From: an uncultured Sphingomonadales bacterium
Lineage (GTDB): Bacteria; Pseudomonadota; Alphaproteobacteria; Sphingomonadales; Sphingomonadaceae
DNA: 61,070 nt
Assembly (NCBI GenBank): GCA_903821605.1
Contig: CAIJLZ010000018.1
Span: forward strand, 77,681-138,750
Direction: 5' to 3'
The first letter of the stretch is position 1. Each line of letters begins with the position of its first letter. The notes under the pieces were generated by a model. The model had not been told where the DNA came from and made no database searches. It saw nothing but the letters and a program-made list of their open reading frames with translations. The position numbers were made by a program, and so were the translations under genes. This document shows positions 9,562 through 21,273 of the stretch, in pieces.

Positions 9562-10473
9562 ATGGCCAGCCCCGATATGACAGAAAGACCACCCCGTTCA
9601 CCATCCGGCCCGCGCGGCCCCCGCAAACCCACCCAACGCAGGGGGGAAGGGCCTGCGGCACCCCGGCTTGGCCGATCCGGCAGTCGCATGGTTGCGGCAC
9701 GTGCCAAGACGCCGATGCCGCCCAAGGCTGTGATGGCCGAACCGCGCGAGGAACAGCGCATCGCCAAGCTGCTTGCCCGCGCCGGTATCGCCTCGCGGCG
9801 CGAGATCGAACGCATGATCGCCGAAGGCCGGGTGGCCAAGGATGGGGTTGTGATTGATACCCCCGCGACCTTGCTCAAATCACTGCACGGCATCACCGTG
9901 GACGGCAATGCGGTAAAACAGGCCGCTCCGGCGCGGCTGTTCGTGTTTCACAAGCCGACCGGCGTGTTGACCGCAGAACGCGACCCCAAGGGGCGCAAGA
10001 CGATCTATGATGTGCTGCCCAAGGATTTGCCGCGCGTCATGCCGGTTGGGCGGCTTGATATGAATACCGAGGGATTGTTGCTGCTCACCACCGATGGCGA
10101 GTTCAAGCGCGAGCTTGAATTGCCGTCCACCGGGGTTGAACGCACCTATCGTGCCCGTGCTTATGGCAAGGTGACGCAGGAGCAGTTGGAAGATCTGATG
10201 CTCGGCGTCGAGATCGAGGGCGTGCGCTATGGCCCGATCAACGCCAATATGGAGCGCCGCACCGGGGCGAATGTCTGGATCGAGCTGAAACTGACCGAGG
10301 GTAAAAACCGCGAAGTCCGGCGCGTGCTGGAACATCTCGGTCTGGTGGTGTCGCGCCTGATCCGCACATCTTATGGCCCGTTCCTGTTGGAAGACCTGCC
10401 GGTTGGCGAGATGTTCGAAGTGCGTCGTCACGATCTGGTCGTGTTCCGCAAGACGCTGGAGAAGAAGAAGTGA
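9562..10473 (+). CDS. rluB: 23S rRNA pseudouridine synthase, RsuA/RluB family
   Basis: A 303-residue cytosolic RNA-modifying enzyme. A basic, disordered N-terminal region of about 65 residues precedes an S4-like RNA-binding segment (QRIAKLLARAGIASRREIERMI) and the catalytic domain, whose aspartate lies in GRLDMNTEGLLLLT. The end of the catalytic domain carries EGKNREVRRVLEHLG, typical of RsuA/RluB/RluE/RluF. RluB-type target choice (23S rRNA helix 80 region) is the best guess from length and motifs. A second Met (9577) is an alternative start; no clear ribosome-binding site distinguishes them. It is followed 70 bases later by rsmD. Confidence 0.9.
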   Translation: MASPDMTERPPRSPSGPRGPRKPTQRRGEGPAAPRLGRSGSRMVAARAKTPMPPKAVMAEPREEQRIAKLLARAGIASRREIERMIAEGRVAKDGVVIDTPATLLKSLHGITVDGNAVKQAAPARLFVFHKPTGVLTAERDPKGRKTIYDVLPKDLPRVMPVGRLDMNTEGLLLLTTDGEFKRELELPSTGVERTYRARAYGKVTQEQLEDLMLGVEIEGVRYGPINANMERRTGANVWIELKLTEGKNREVRRVLEHLGLVVSRLIRTSYGPFLLEDLPVGEMFEVRRHDLVVFRKTLEKKK

Positions 10474-10543
10474 TCGGTCGGATGAGGGGCGCGCCACGCG
10501 GCGTCGCATGCCCAAAGGCGGCCGCGCGCAAGGAGATCGGTTG

Positions 10544-11098
10544 ATGAGAATTATCGCCGGTGAATGGCGCGGGCGCCCGTTGGTGGCGCCCAAGGGTGAA
10601 ACAACGCGCCCGACCGCCGACCGCACGCGCGAGGCGCTGTTTTCCATGCTGGCCAGCCGATTGGGGACATTCGAAGGGCTGCATGTGCTCGATCTGTTTG
10701 CCGGTTCGGGGGCATTGGGATTGGAAGCCCTGTCGCGCGGCGCGGCGGAGGTGTTGTTTGTCGAACAGGATCGCCCGGCACTCGACGCGCTGCGCCAGAA
10801 TGTCGAGAAGCTTGGCGCGGGCAAGCGTGCCGTGGTGAAGCAGGGCAGCGTGTTGGCGCTCGGCATTCCGAGCCGCGCCTATCACGTTGCGATGATGGAC
10901 CCGCCTTATGGCACTGGTGCCGGTGGCGTGGCGATGGATAAGCTGGCCCGACTTGGCTGGTTTGCGCCAGGCGCGCTGGTCAGCGTCGAAACCGCAAAGA
11001 ATGAGCAATTGGAGATGCCGGGCTTTGCGCTCGAGGTCGTGCGCGACCATGGCAAGGCGCGGCTGCATCTGTTCCGGTTCGAAGGGACCGCGGCCTAA
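10544..11098 (+). CDS. rsmD: 16S rRNA (guanine(966)-N(2))-methyltransferase
   Basis: A 184-residue SAM-dependent methyltransferase of the RsmD family, acting on 16S rRNA within the 30S subunit. The N-terminus MRIIAGEWRGRPL, the segment TRPTADRTREALF, motif I VLDLFAGSGALGLEALSRGA and the catalytic DPPY near residue 124 are diagnostic. The ATG at 10544 was chosen because it gives the conserved N-terminus and has AAGGAG about 8 bases upstream; the frame is open further upstream. The stop overlaps the start of the following ABC exporter (TAATG). Confidence 0.96.
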   Translation: MRIIAGEWRGRPLVAPKGETTRPTADRTREALFSMLASRLGTFEGLHVLDLFAGSGALGLEALSRGAAEVLFVEQDRPALDALRQNVEKLGAGKRAVVKQGSVLALGIPSRAYHVAMMDPPYGTGAGGVAMDKLARLGWFAPGALVSVETAKNEQLEMPGFALEVVRDHGKARLHLFRFEGTAA

Positions 11099-12918
11099 TG
11101 CCGCCACTTGCGGACACGCCTGACGCACCCAGCCCTGGCATGGTCGTGATGCGGCGCTTTTTGCCTTATCTATGGCCCAAGGATCAGCCGGGGCTAAGGG
11201 CGCGGATCATATTGGCGATGGCCCTGATCCTCGTGTCCAAGGGCGTACAGATCAGCATGGGCTTCCTATATGGCGCGGCGGTCAATCGCATGGCGCCGGG
11301 GCAGGAAGCCGCCGTCAGCCTCGCCATGGCCTTGGTCGTGGCCTATGCCGGTGCGCGCTTTGGCGGGGTGTTGTTCGATAATCTGCGCAATGCGGTGTTT
11401 GAACGGGTCGGGCAGGACGCGACGCAGCGGCTTGCGGTCAACGTCTTTGCCCATTTGCACCGGCTGTCGCTTCGTTTCCATCTTGGGCGGCGCACCGGGG
11501 CGGTCACCAAGGTGATTGAGCGCGGCACCAAGAGCATCGACACGATGCTATATTTCCTGCTGTTCAATCTTGCCCCGACGGCCCTTGAACTGGTCGCGGT
11601 GACGGCGATCTTCTGGACGAAGTTCGGGCTGGGGCTGGTCGCTGCGACGCTGGCGATGGTGGTTGTTTATAGCTGGTTCACCCGCGCCGTGACGGAATGG
11701 CGGGCGCAGTTGCGGGCCGAGATGAACGATCTCGATACCGCCACGGTCGCGCGTTCGGTCGACAGCCTGTTAAACTATGAAACAGTCAAATATTTCAATG
11801 CTGAAGACCGGGAAGTTGAGCAATATTCTCGCGTAATGCAGCGTTATGCCCATGCGGCGGTCAAGTCGGAAAACTCGCTGGCGGCGCTCAATGTCGGCCA
11901 GTCGCTGATTACCAATGTGATGATGGCCGGGGCGATGGCCTTTACCGTCTGGGGCTGGTCGGTCGGGCGCTTCAGCGTCGGTGATGTGGTGTTGGTCAAC
12001 ACGCTCTTGGCCCAACTTTTTCGGCCGCTCGACATGCTTGGCATGGTCTATCGCACGATCCGTCAGGGGTTGATCGACATGGCGGCCATGTTCGACCTGA
12101 TCGATACCCCGACCGAAGTGGTTGATGCGCCCGGTGCCCCCGTGTTGGCGATGGCAGGCGGCGAGGTCCGGTTCGAAAATGTGTCCTTTGCCTATCTGCC
12201 GGATCGCCCGATTTTGCAGGGCGTGAGCTTTACCGTCCCGGCCGGACAAAGTCTGGCGATTGTTGGGCCGTCGGGCGCGGGCAAGTCGACCATCGCGCGC
12301 TTGCTGTTTCGCTTCTATGATGTGACCGATGGGCGCGTGTTGGTTGATGGCCAAGATATCCGCCTGGTGGAACAGGGATCATTGCGACAGGCGATTGGCA
12401 TCGTGCCGCAGGATACGGTGCTGTTCAACGAAACCATCGGCTATAATATCGGCTATGGCCGCGCCGGGGCTGATCAGGCGGCGATTGAAGCGGCGGCGCG
12501 CGGTGCGGCGATTCATGACTTTATCGCCGCCCAGCCAAAGCAATATGCAACTGAAGTCGGCGAACGCGGGCTCAAACTCTCCGGTGGCGAAAAGCAGCGG
12601 GTGGCGATTGCGCGCACGTTGCTGAAGGACCCGCCGATCCTGATCCTCGACGAGGCGACAAGCGCGCTGGATAGCCGTACCGAGGCGGAAATCCAGTCGA
12701 CATTGGCCAAGGTGGCGGAGCGGCGCACAACATTGATCATCGCGCATCGCCTGTCGACGATCCAGCAGGCAGACCAGATCATTGTGCTGGATGCCGGCCA
12801 AGTGGCGGAGCGCGGCTCCCATGCGGAGCTGCTTGCGCTTGACGGGCTTTATGCCGAGATGTGGGCGCGGCAGGCGACGGAAAATGTCGATGAACTCGGG
12901 GACGAAGCCGCCGCCTGA
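11098..12918 (+). CDS. atm1: Atm1/HMT1-type ABC exporter (fused permease and ATPase)
   Basis: A 606-residue half-transporter that would act as a homodimer in the inner membrane. The N-terminal six-helix exporter domain includes LSLRFHLGRRTGAVTKVIERG and NYETVKYFNAE, hallmarks of the Atm1/heavy-metal tolerance group, which exports glutathione conjugates or sulfur species. The C-terminal ATPase has Walker A GPSGAGKST, Q-loop IVPQDTVLF, signature LSGGEKQRVAIARTLL and Walker B ILILDEATSALD. It overlaps rsmD by TAATG and ends in front of a convergent hairpin facing gyrB. The physiological cargo cannot be read from sequence. Confidence 0.93.
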   Translation: MPPLADTPDAPSPGMVVMRRFLPYLWPKDQPGLRARIILAMALILVSKGVQISMGFLYGAAVNRMAPGQEAAVSLAMALVVAYAGARFGGVLFDNLRNAVFERVGQDATQRLAVNVFAHLHRLSLRFHLGRRTGAVTKVIERGTKSIDTMLYFLLFNLAPTALELVAVTAIFWTKFGLGLVAATLAMVVVYSWFTRAVTEWRAQLRAEMNDLDTATVARSVDSLLNYETVKYFNAEDREVEQYSRVMQRYAHAAVKSENSLAALNVGQSLITNVMMAGAMAFTVWGWSVGRFSVGDVVLVNTLLAQLFRPLDMLGMVYRTIRQGLIDMAAMFDLIDTPTEVVDAPGAPVLAMAGGEVRFENVSFAYLPDRPILQGVSFTVPAGQSLAIVGPSGAGKSTIARLLFRFYDVTDGRVLVDGQDIRLVEQGSLRQAIGIVPQDTVLFNETIGYNIGYGRAGADQAAIEAAARGAAIHDFIAAQPKQYATEVGERGLKLSGGEKQRVAIARTLLKDPPILILDEATSALDSRTEAEIQSTLAKVAERRTTLIIAHRLSTIQQADQIIVLDAGQVAERGSHAELLALDGLYAEMWARQATENVDELGDEAAA

Positions 12919-12975
12919 TACGGCGCGGCGGTGCTGTGCTGCCCCCCCTTCCGCCAGCGGTAGAGGTTAGGGTTT

Positions 12976-13003
12976 AGGGGTGGGCGATGTGCCGCCCACC
13001 CCT
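12976..13003. terminator. Hairpin between convergent atm1 and gyrB genes
   Basis: A perfect 11-bp inverted repeat (12976-12986 with 12993-13003, arm AGGGGTGGGCG) around a six-base loop lies between the two convergent genes. No T-run follows on either strand, so it may stop transcription weakly or protect 3' ends. Confidence 0.5.
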
Positions 13004-13019
13004 GACCATCCACTTAGGG

Positions 13020-15581
<2,562 letters not shown>

Positions 15582-15611
15582 TCATGGCAGTGGGCAGGGC
15601 AGCTTGATGAT

Positions 15612-15685
15612 GCGGGTGTAGCTCAATGGTAGAGCAGAAGCCTTCCAAGCTTACGACGAGGGTTCGATTCCCTTCACCCGCTCCA
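15612..15685 (+). tRNA. tRNA-Gly (anticodon TCC)
   Basis: A 74-base tRNA including an encoded CCA end. The acceptor arms GCGGGTG and CACCCGC pair perfectly, the D arm is GCTC/GAGC, the anticodon loop CTTCCAA places TCC at 15644-15646, and the T loop is TTCGATT. It lies on the plus strand 111 bases from the divergent gyrB start. Confidence 0.97.
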
Positions 15686-15801
15686 ATGTTTTCACCGAAA
15701 TCGTCAGCCTTTCGCCCGTTGATTAGGGCATGTTTAGGCCGCATTTGCCCAAGCCTCGGCCTTTCCTGCGGCGCTACGGGAGGCGCGAGGCGTAGCCGTC
15801 G

Positions 15802-16344
15802 CTATTCATAAGACAGGGTGATGGGAATGCGGGCCGTATAGATCCCTTGCTTGGCACCCTTTGGCAGGCCGATCGTGCCGCCGATGAAGAGCGTATCCTT
15901 GCCCGCCGGGTTGAGGCGGCCAAATAAGGTGGTGGTGATATCGCCCTGATTGGTGCTCGCCAGCGTGAAGGCGGTGACGAGATAGCCGCCCGGCGAGGAT
16001 GTCACCGACGCGGGCAGGCTGATCCTGTAGGCGCGGTTCGGTTCGCCGCTCACGCTGCGGATCGCGGCTGTCGGCGGACTGCCGGGCAAGGTGCTGACAC
16101 CGCGCGCGGTAATTTTGGGGGAGGTTGACGCCGAAAGCGTCATCAGCCCGACATCGGTGCTGCCGATGGGTTGAAGGCGGCCAAAGCTCATCTCGGATAC
16201 GGAACTGAGCGATAGCGGCTTGATCACGCTGACCGTACCTGTGGCCGACGAGACTGCCGGTGCGGCCATTGCCGGCGCAAATGGGGCCGTAGCGGCGAAA
16301 TAAAGCAGCGCCTGCGCGGCGATTTTGAGGCGGTTGATCATCAA
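15802..16344 (-). CDS. DUF4402 domain protein, likely fimbrial subunit
   Basis: A 180-residue exported protein: N-terminal basic stretch, hydrophobic core and probable signal cleavage after APAMA near residue 27. The mature part resembles DUF4402 proteins, with the early strand GTVSVIKPLSLSSVSEMSFGRL and an aromatic C-terminal strand TARIPITLSYE, as found for pilin-like proteins that donate or accept beta strands. Its start overlaps the preceding DUF4402 gene by ATGA, and both follow the LuxR-type regulator. A minor-subunit or tip role in the chaperone-usher fimbria is inferred from context. Confidence 0.75.
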   Translation of the reverse strand: MMINRLKIAAQALLYFAATAPFAPAMAAPAVSSATGTVSVIKPLSLSSVSEMSFGRLQPIGSTDVGLMTLSASTSPKITARGVSTLPGSPPTAAIRSVSGEPNRAYRISLPASVTSSPGGYLVTAFTLASTNQGDITTTLFGRLNPAGKDTLFIGGTIGLPKGAKQGIYTARIPITLSYE

Positions 16345-16895
16345 TGCGACGCCGTGACGGAATAGGGGAAGGTGAGGGTTCCGGTTGAATTCCCGTTCGC
16401 CGCCGCCTTCACTTTCATCCCCAGTTTGAAGGTCGCCGTTTTTGACGCAGCATTGTTTCCGGCGTTGTCGAATGTGAACTGGAACGTCATGCTAGTGCCA
16501 GCCGCAGGCAGGGGTGTTTGCCACGATCCGCTGACATTGCCGGACAGGGTGCCGACGTTGAACTCGGTGATGTTGATCGGACCGGCGTTATTGGCGGTCA
16601 CCACCACACTGACTGTTACCCCTTTGCAGTTGCTGGCGCATTTGACGGAAACCGTTTGAGTTGTCGTAGTGCTCAGGTTCCCCACGCGAGCAGCGCCATT
16701 ACCGAGCGAAGACGTAACTGCCCCCGTATCGGCCGCGATGGTGAAGACGCTGTCTGAGTTGCCCCGCACAAGCTTGCCGAGGTTCGGGGGTGTTCCCGAG
16801 AACGTGACCGTGTCGGTCACGGCAAAAGCGGTTCCCGGCATGACGAGACATGCCGCGACCGCGAGATAAAACGCAGAGATTTTACCGAAATTCAT
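16341..16895 (-). CDS. DUF4402-like exported protein, likely fimbrial subunit
   Basis: A 184-residue secreted protein with a signal peptide ending near GTAFA (residues 20-24). The mature part is rich in Thr, Ser, Asn and Gly with alternating beta strands, and contains a possible disulfide pair in VKCASNCKG. The start at 16895 is favoured over one 15 bases upstream because AAGGAAG sits five bases before it. It lies 15 bases after the LuxR gene and overlaps the next DUF4402 gene, forming a three-gene unit. A role as a minor pilin or adhesin is inferred; the protein is more divergent than its two DUF4402 neighbours. Confidence 0.72.
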   Translation of the reverse strand: MNFGKISAFYLAVAACLVMPGTAFAVTDTVTFSGTPPNLGKLVRGNSDSVFTIAADTGAVTSSLGNGAARVGNLSTTTTQTVSVKCASNCKGVTVSVVVTANNAGPINITEFNVGTLSGNVSGSWQTPLPAAGTSMTFQFTFDNAGNNAASKTATFKLGMKVKAAANGNSTGTLTFPYSVTASH

Positions 16896-16910
16896 GGGCT
16901 TCCTTAGCAT

Positions 16911-17462
16911 TCATTCGATTGCCGGAAATAACCCAAATGCGGTATTGGGCTTGCCCGGCAGGGCAAGCGCCACGCGTGACAAGAGCATCACGAGCCGCTT
17001 CTGGCTGGGCAGATCGAGCTTGCCGAGTAGGCTTTTGACCTGTGTTCTGATCGTTTCGCGGGAAACCGAGCGCTTTACCGCGATTTCGTCAAGGTCGCGG
17101 CCGTCATGCAGCAGCAACGCGATTTCCGCCTCCGCTCGGGTGATCGCGAACATATCGACCAGCATTTCCGGGGTGAGCGCGCGCCAAGGCTGGCAAAGGT
17201 CGCTTAAGGCGATGACCGCATAACCCGGTTCCCGTGCGGGCCGGATCGACGCCAGATAGCCGAGTTGGTGCATATCGGACGGAAAAATCATGGCATTTGA
17301 TTCTCCCGAGGTGATGGCTGCCGTCACCAGATTTCGCAGGCGGCCGTGTTCATCGCGGGAGAGGTTGGAAAAAATATTGTTGGCAAGGCTGGCATGAATG
17401 CTGTCCGCCGCCTCGACCGATCCAAGTTCGCATTCGCTGTCGATAATGAAATTGTGATACAT
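16911..17462 (-). CDS. LuxR-type helix-turn-helix transcriptional regulator
   Basis: A 183-residue DNA-binding protein. The C-terminal part (about 113-172) is a GerE/LuxR-type HTH: ITRAEAEIALLLHDGRDLDEIA, then the recognition helix region VSRETIRTQVKSLLGKL. The N-terminal 110 residues show no motif I can place (no receiver aspartate pattern, no clear PAS or autoinducer domain). It is transcribed with two DUF4402 genes downstream and lies just after the usher gene, so control of the fimbrial locus is likely but inferred. The upstream 107 bases are AT-rich and probably hold its promoter. Confidence 0.8.
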   Translation of the reverse strand: MYHNFIIDSECELGSVEAADSIHASLANNIFSNLSRDEHGRLRNLVTAAITSGESNAMIFPSDMHQLGYLASIRPAREPGYAVIALSDLCQPWRALTPEMLVDMFAITRAEAEIALLLHDGRDLDEIAVKRSVSRETIRTQVKSLLGKLDLPSQKRLVMLLSRVALALPGKPNTAFGLFPAIE

Positions 17463-17569
17463 TGTCTCGCCGCTGCTCTCTTGAATGAGTGTTTATGACC
17501 CTAGTGATGGGGTGGACTATGTTGATTAATATTAAATAAATAATTAAAATATCAAGCATCTCCAGCCGC
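17463..17569 (-). promoter_or_regulatory. AT-rich upstream region of the LuxR gene
   Basis: This 107-base gap between the usher stop and the LuxR start is much richer in A and T than its surroundings, notably 17512-17556. Its position suits a separate promoter for luxR and the two DUF4402 genes. No clear -35/-10 pair can be fixed. Confidence 0.35.
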
Positions 17570-20305
17570 TTATTTTTGCACCGGCTGGCGGCGGACGATG
17601 ATCGCCACTTCCCCAACATAGCCGCCGCGCGGATCAATGCGCACCAGCCTGTCACCATCGATCATCAGGCCGAGCCGTGTCGACTGATCCGGGTCGAGCG
17701 CGATATGATAGGTGCCGGCCCGCAAGCCTTCGAGGAAGATCGACCCATCAAATTCGGTCTGTCCGCTGGCCACCACTGCGCCATTTTGGTCGGTCAGTTG
17801 AATGCCCAGCGCCGATAGTCCGCGCGAATTGCCGCGGCCGTCGTCAAACAACGCCTTGAGCGTGACCTCGCCGCTGGCCGCAAAGGCCATTTGTGCGACT
17901 GCCACGCGACCGGGTCGCGGCACGAAGCGGAGCAGCGGATGGGGCAGCGAAAGATACGGATCGTCCAGATTGGCGCTGTCTACCTCGACCCGTGCGGTGG
18001 CACCGTCGCCCAGGCCGGTGACAATGGTGCGGCCGTCCTTGTTGGTCACGGCTGCGCGGCTGCTGCTGGCGATGGAGAGGCCCTCGACCGATGGCTCTCC
18101 TGGATCTCGTCGGCCATCGCCGTTGCGATCCTTGAAAGCGTCCACCACCATGGTTGAGCCGGCGGCGCTACCCGGCGGGGCAAGCCGATACCGTCGGGTG
18201 AGCGGATCGAAGATCGCGCCCAGATTGAATTGCAGCCCGATCCGCAGGTCGTGCGTGCTTGTTACATAGCTGGAGTTGAGCGCAATCAGGGCATTGTCCA
18301 GCCGAAGGGTGGTGCCGAGTTGCAGCGCTGTCGCCGAGGCCGTGCCAAAATAATGGCTGGCCGCAAGACGCAGCGCAATGCGGTCGGACAGGGCGTGATC
18401 GGCGGTGATAGAGGCTGACCGCATCCGCAATGTGGGCAGCACATCATAGGTCACGCCCCCCCGCAACTGCCAAGATGAGGCGATGATGCCGGAGATGTCG
18501 CTGGAACCGGTGAAATCGGTCCCGGCTATACTATTGCCGCTGCTGGCGCTGCCGCCGCCGCTATGTTCGAGGCTGAGATTGGTCGACACCATGTAACGCC
18601 CGACCAGCATCGAGGTCCGCAGGCCACCGAGCAGATGATAATAATGGGTGACGTCCTCGTCGCGGCGCAGGTCGATGGAAAGCGGGATCGCCTTGCCGCC
18701 GAACGGGATCGCCATGTCGGCACGGATCGTCGAGAATCTGAGCAGCGGATGGGATTGTTGTGCGCCAAGTGGCTGCACTTCATCAAGAAAGCCGTTGCGA
18801 TATTCGGTGTGCCGGGTCACGAGCGAGATGCCCCCCGTTCGACCCGCCGCGCCAATCGCCAATGCCTTGCCACCCGTATCGTCGATGGCCCCGGTCAGTT
18901 CGGTCGAAAACCCGGCTAGGCTGGACAGTATGCCGAAGGTGCCAACCGTTCGTTCCGTGTCGATCTGGGGCGTATAACGGGCGATGCCGCCGGTCAGCGT
19001 GACCTGTTCGGACAGGCCATAGCCGAAACGGCCCACCATCCGTATCTTGCTATAGCCCGGAAAGAAGACATTCAGCGCCACCGGGGCATGATGCGGTTCG
19101 AACACATCACGATTTTGCTGCACCACGCCGATGGTGATGGCCGATTTGCCGGGGGCAAGCTGGCCGCCACCCACGTTGATCTTGCGCACTTCCTCGCGGC
19201 GTTCGCCATGCGGCCCATAAAAGACCAATCGGACGACATTGGCCCCATAGGTGAGGGGCACTTCGGCAAAGGTGTAGCGCCCGTCGACCGCTTGGATCTG
19301 CGATCCAACTAGGATTTCGTTGACATACAGTTCGACCTGATAGCCCAGCGGCAGTTCGCCGCGCAGGTCGGTGCGGTTGAACACACTGGCCTGTTCAAGC
19401 GGCTCGGTCGTGAAATAAGCGCCGCGCCCCGCCGCGCTTTTCGCGCCCATTGACAGGCTGGGGGTGAAGGTGTCGCCAATATTGCTGCGGGTCAAGCCGA
19501 ATGGACCGGCGAGGCCTTCACCGGTTGGATCCTTGCGTTCAAACAGCACGCGCGTGCTGTTCAGCGTGCCATGATCATCGGACCCGGCAAAGAATTGGAA
19601 CCCGGTATACAGCAGGTCGCCGCCGAAGCGCGCATCATATCGGCCGGTGGCTTTCGGCGCATGATTGCCGACGCTGCGATCCAGCGCGATATCGATCGAT
19701 GGCGGTGTGAACAACCGATAGGGCAGCGGAACCAGATAGCCATCGGTTGGGGATGACCCGCCGATATTCTGCGCCCGCCGTTGTCGTTCCAGTCGCTGTT
19801 GAAATGGCAGGGGCTCAAGCGGCACCAGTTTCAGCGTGAGACCGCCAAGGTCCGGCTGAAAATCAATCGGCAGCAGCTTGGCGATGACGTCAAGCCGGAC
19901 ATAGAGTTCATTGTCGCGCATCAGCGCATCACCCGCCGCAAGGGCTAAGATCGTCTGGCCCGAGGTGGCGGTGCGTTGCCGCAGGTCAATTTCGAACTTG
20001 CGATCCGGGCTGATGATCCAGCCCGAGGCGCTGGTTTCCGGCGGATCAACGATAATCGCCAGGTCAAGCAGCCGGCTCAATTCGCCGACCGGCAAATATA
20101 GACCCGCACGCGATGAATAGGCACCCAGAGCATCGCTCAGGAGCATATCCTTGGCGCTGACTTCGAGCAGCACAAGGTCATCTGCGGTAAAGGGATCAGG
20201 CTGATCGATCGACCCGGCTACAGGTGCCGCCAGCGCCAGTACGGGCGCAATGGCGGTGGTAGCAGCAAGGAGCAGGACCGACGCCAGATGGCGGCGGCAT
20301 GTCAT
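17570..20305 (-). CDS. Fimbrial outer membrane usher protein
   Basis: A 911-residue usher (FimD/PapC superfamily) that would form the outer membrane pore through which chaperone-bound subunits are assembled. A signal peptide ends near LALAAP (about residue 27). The middle contains usher-like strands, for example LPLGYQVELYVNEILVGSQ and EVPLTYGANVVRLVFYGPHGERREE at the plug region. The C-terminal part holds DRNGDGRRDPGEP, a calcium-loop-like motif preceding a carboxypeptidase-regulatory-like domain. The start overlaps the chaperone stop (ATGA). The length is slightly above classic ushers (about 830-880). Confidence 0.9.
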   Translation of the reverse strand: MTCRRHLASVLLLAATTAIAPVLALAAPVAGSIDQPDPFTADDLVLLEVSAKDMLLSDALGAYSSRAGLYLPVGELSRLLDLAIIVDPPETSASGWIISPDRKFEIDLRQRTATSGQTILALAAGDALMRDNELYVRLDVIAKLLPIDFQPDLGGLTLKLVPLEPLPFQQRLERQRRAQNIGGSSPTDGYLVPLPYRLFTPPSIDIALDRSVGNHAPKATGRYDARFGGDLLYTGFQFFAGSDDHGTLNSTRVLFERKDPTGEGLAGPFGLTRSNIGDTFTPSLSMGAKSAAGRGAYFTTEPLEQASVFNRTDLRGELPLGYQVELYVNEILVGSQIQAVDGRYTFAEVPLTYGANVVRLVFYGPHGERREEVRKINVGGGQLAPGKSAITIGVVQQNRDVFEPHHAPVALNVFFPGYSKIRMVGRFGYGLSEQVTLTGGIARYTPQIDTERTVGTFGILSSLAGFSTELTGAIDDTGGKALAIGAAGRTGGISLVTRHTEYRNGFLDEVQPLGAQQSHPLLRFSTIRADMAIPFGGKAIPLSIDLRRDEDVTHYYHLLGGLRTSMLVGRYMVSTNLSLEHSGGGSASSGNSIAGTDFTGSSDISGIIASSWQLRGGVTYDVLPTLRMRSASITADHALSDRIALRLAASHYFGTASATALQLGTTLRLDNALIALNSSYVTSTHDLRIGLQFNLGAIFDPLTRRYRLAPPGSAAGSTMVVDAFKDRNGDGRRDPGEPSVEGLSIASSSRAAVTNKDGRTIVTGLGDGATARVEVDSANLDDPYLSLPHPLLRFVPRPGRVAVAQMAFAASGEVTLKALFDDGRGNSRGLSALGIQLTDQNGAVVASGQTEFDGSIFLEGLRAGTYHIALDPDQSTRLGLMIDGDRLVRIDPRGGYVGEVAIIVRRQPVQK

Positions 20306-21144
20306 TTGCGGGCGATGCGCTCCGATGCGATGATCTTGCCGGGTTCAGCATCGTCGTCGCGATAAACAAGGAACAAGGGCGCATCGACGGCGACCGCCGC
20401 ATCCAGCGGGATTTCCATCTCGCGCCGGTCGATTTCGCCATAGACGCCAATGCCCTTCACGACGCCGATGACGGCACCGTCCAACTTGTCGCGATGGACC
20501 TCGATATTGCCATAGACCGAACCGGTCCCTTGACGCGTGATCACGAAACGCAGCTTGCTGCCGGTCAGTGTCGGTTCCTGCAACGTGGCGGTGGCATCAT
20601 GCGTGCCTTGGCGGACAATGACTGGGATACTCACGCCGAACAGCGACACGACCTTGACCGCGAGTTGGTCTTTTTCGGTCTGCACGGCCTGTTCTGCCGT
20701 CAGGCCGACATCCTCGGGGGGGAGGGTGGAAACTGTCAGGGTCGTGCGATATTCGCCATCGGCCAGTTCCGTTGGGCGCAGCAGCCGAAGTCGCACGGTT
20801 TGCGTGCCACCGGGGGCGATGGTGACGCGGCGTGGCGTATATTGGATCATGCTGGCAGAGGATTTCAGCTTGGCGATCAGCGCAGCATTGGCTGAATTTT
20901 TCGCCAGTTCGTCCACGGCTTGGATCTGCCCGTCTTCGGTCATGGCGCGGTCGATCAGGTCGATCCGATAGGATGCGGGCGCCGTACCACGGTTGAAGAT
21001 AAACACCGTCGTCGCGCGCGAAGCGCCGTCGAAGACGAGGCGCTTGGGCGAGATGTTGATATCGCCACTGACCTGCGCCGCCGCCGGTGTTGCGGTGGCC
21101 AGCATCAACAGCGCAGCAAGACCCGAACGAAAACCAGTGTGCAT
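20302..21144 (-). CDS. Fimbrial periplasmic chaperone, PapD-like
   Basis: A 280-residue exported chaperone of the PapD type that would stabilise subunits in the periplasm by donor-strand complementation and deliver them to the usher. A signal peptide ends at ATPAAAQ. The first immunoglobulin-like domain has SPKRLVFDGASRATTVFIFNRG and IQYTPRRVTIAPGGTQTVRLRLLRP, the expected pattern with the basic cleft residue. The start at 21144 was chosen because AAGGGGGAA lies just upstream and the signal peptide begins there; the frame is open 24 codons further. It overlaps the usher gene by four bases. Confidence 0.88.
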   Translation of the reverse strand: MHTGFRSGLAALLMLATATPAAAQVSGDINISPKRLVFDGASRATTVFIFNRGTAPASYRIDLIDRAMTEDGQIQAVDELAKNSANAALIAKLKSSASMIQYTPRRVTIAPGGTQTVRLRLLRPTELADGEYRTTLTVSTLPPEDVGLTAEQAVQTEKDQLAVKVVSLFGVSIPVIVRQGTHDATATLQEPTLTGSKLRFVITRQGTGSVYGNIEVHRDKLDGAVIGVVKGIGVYGEIDRREMEIPLDAAVAVDAPLFLVYRDDDAEPGKIIASERIARK

Positions 21145-21213
21145 ATATGTTCCCCCTTGAACTGGCTTTCCCATAAAACAAGTTAAATGATAATTAAATA
21201 TAATGATTTCATG

Positions 21214-21251
21214 CAAAAAAAGAGGCCCACCGCTTGGCGGTGAGCCCCTTT
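21214..21251 (-). terminator. Intrinsic terminator after the major DUF4402 pilin gene
   Basis: On the minus strand a 9-bp stem (21246-21238 with 21232-21224, one G-T pair) is followed by a run of seven T (21221-21215). It lies between the pilin-like gene and the chaperone gene, so it may let the subunit be made in excess over chaperone and usher by partial readthrough. Confidence 0.85.
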
Positions 21252-21273
21252 TTGCACCGAGATGCCTGCGCCC

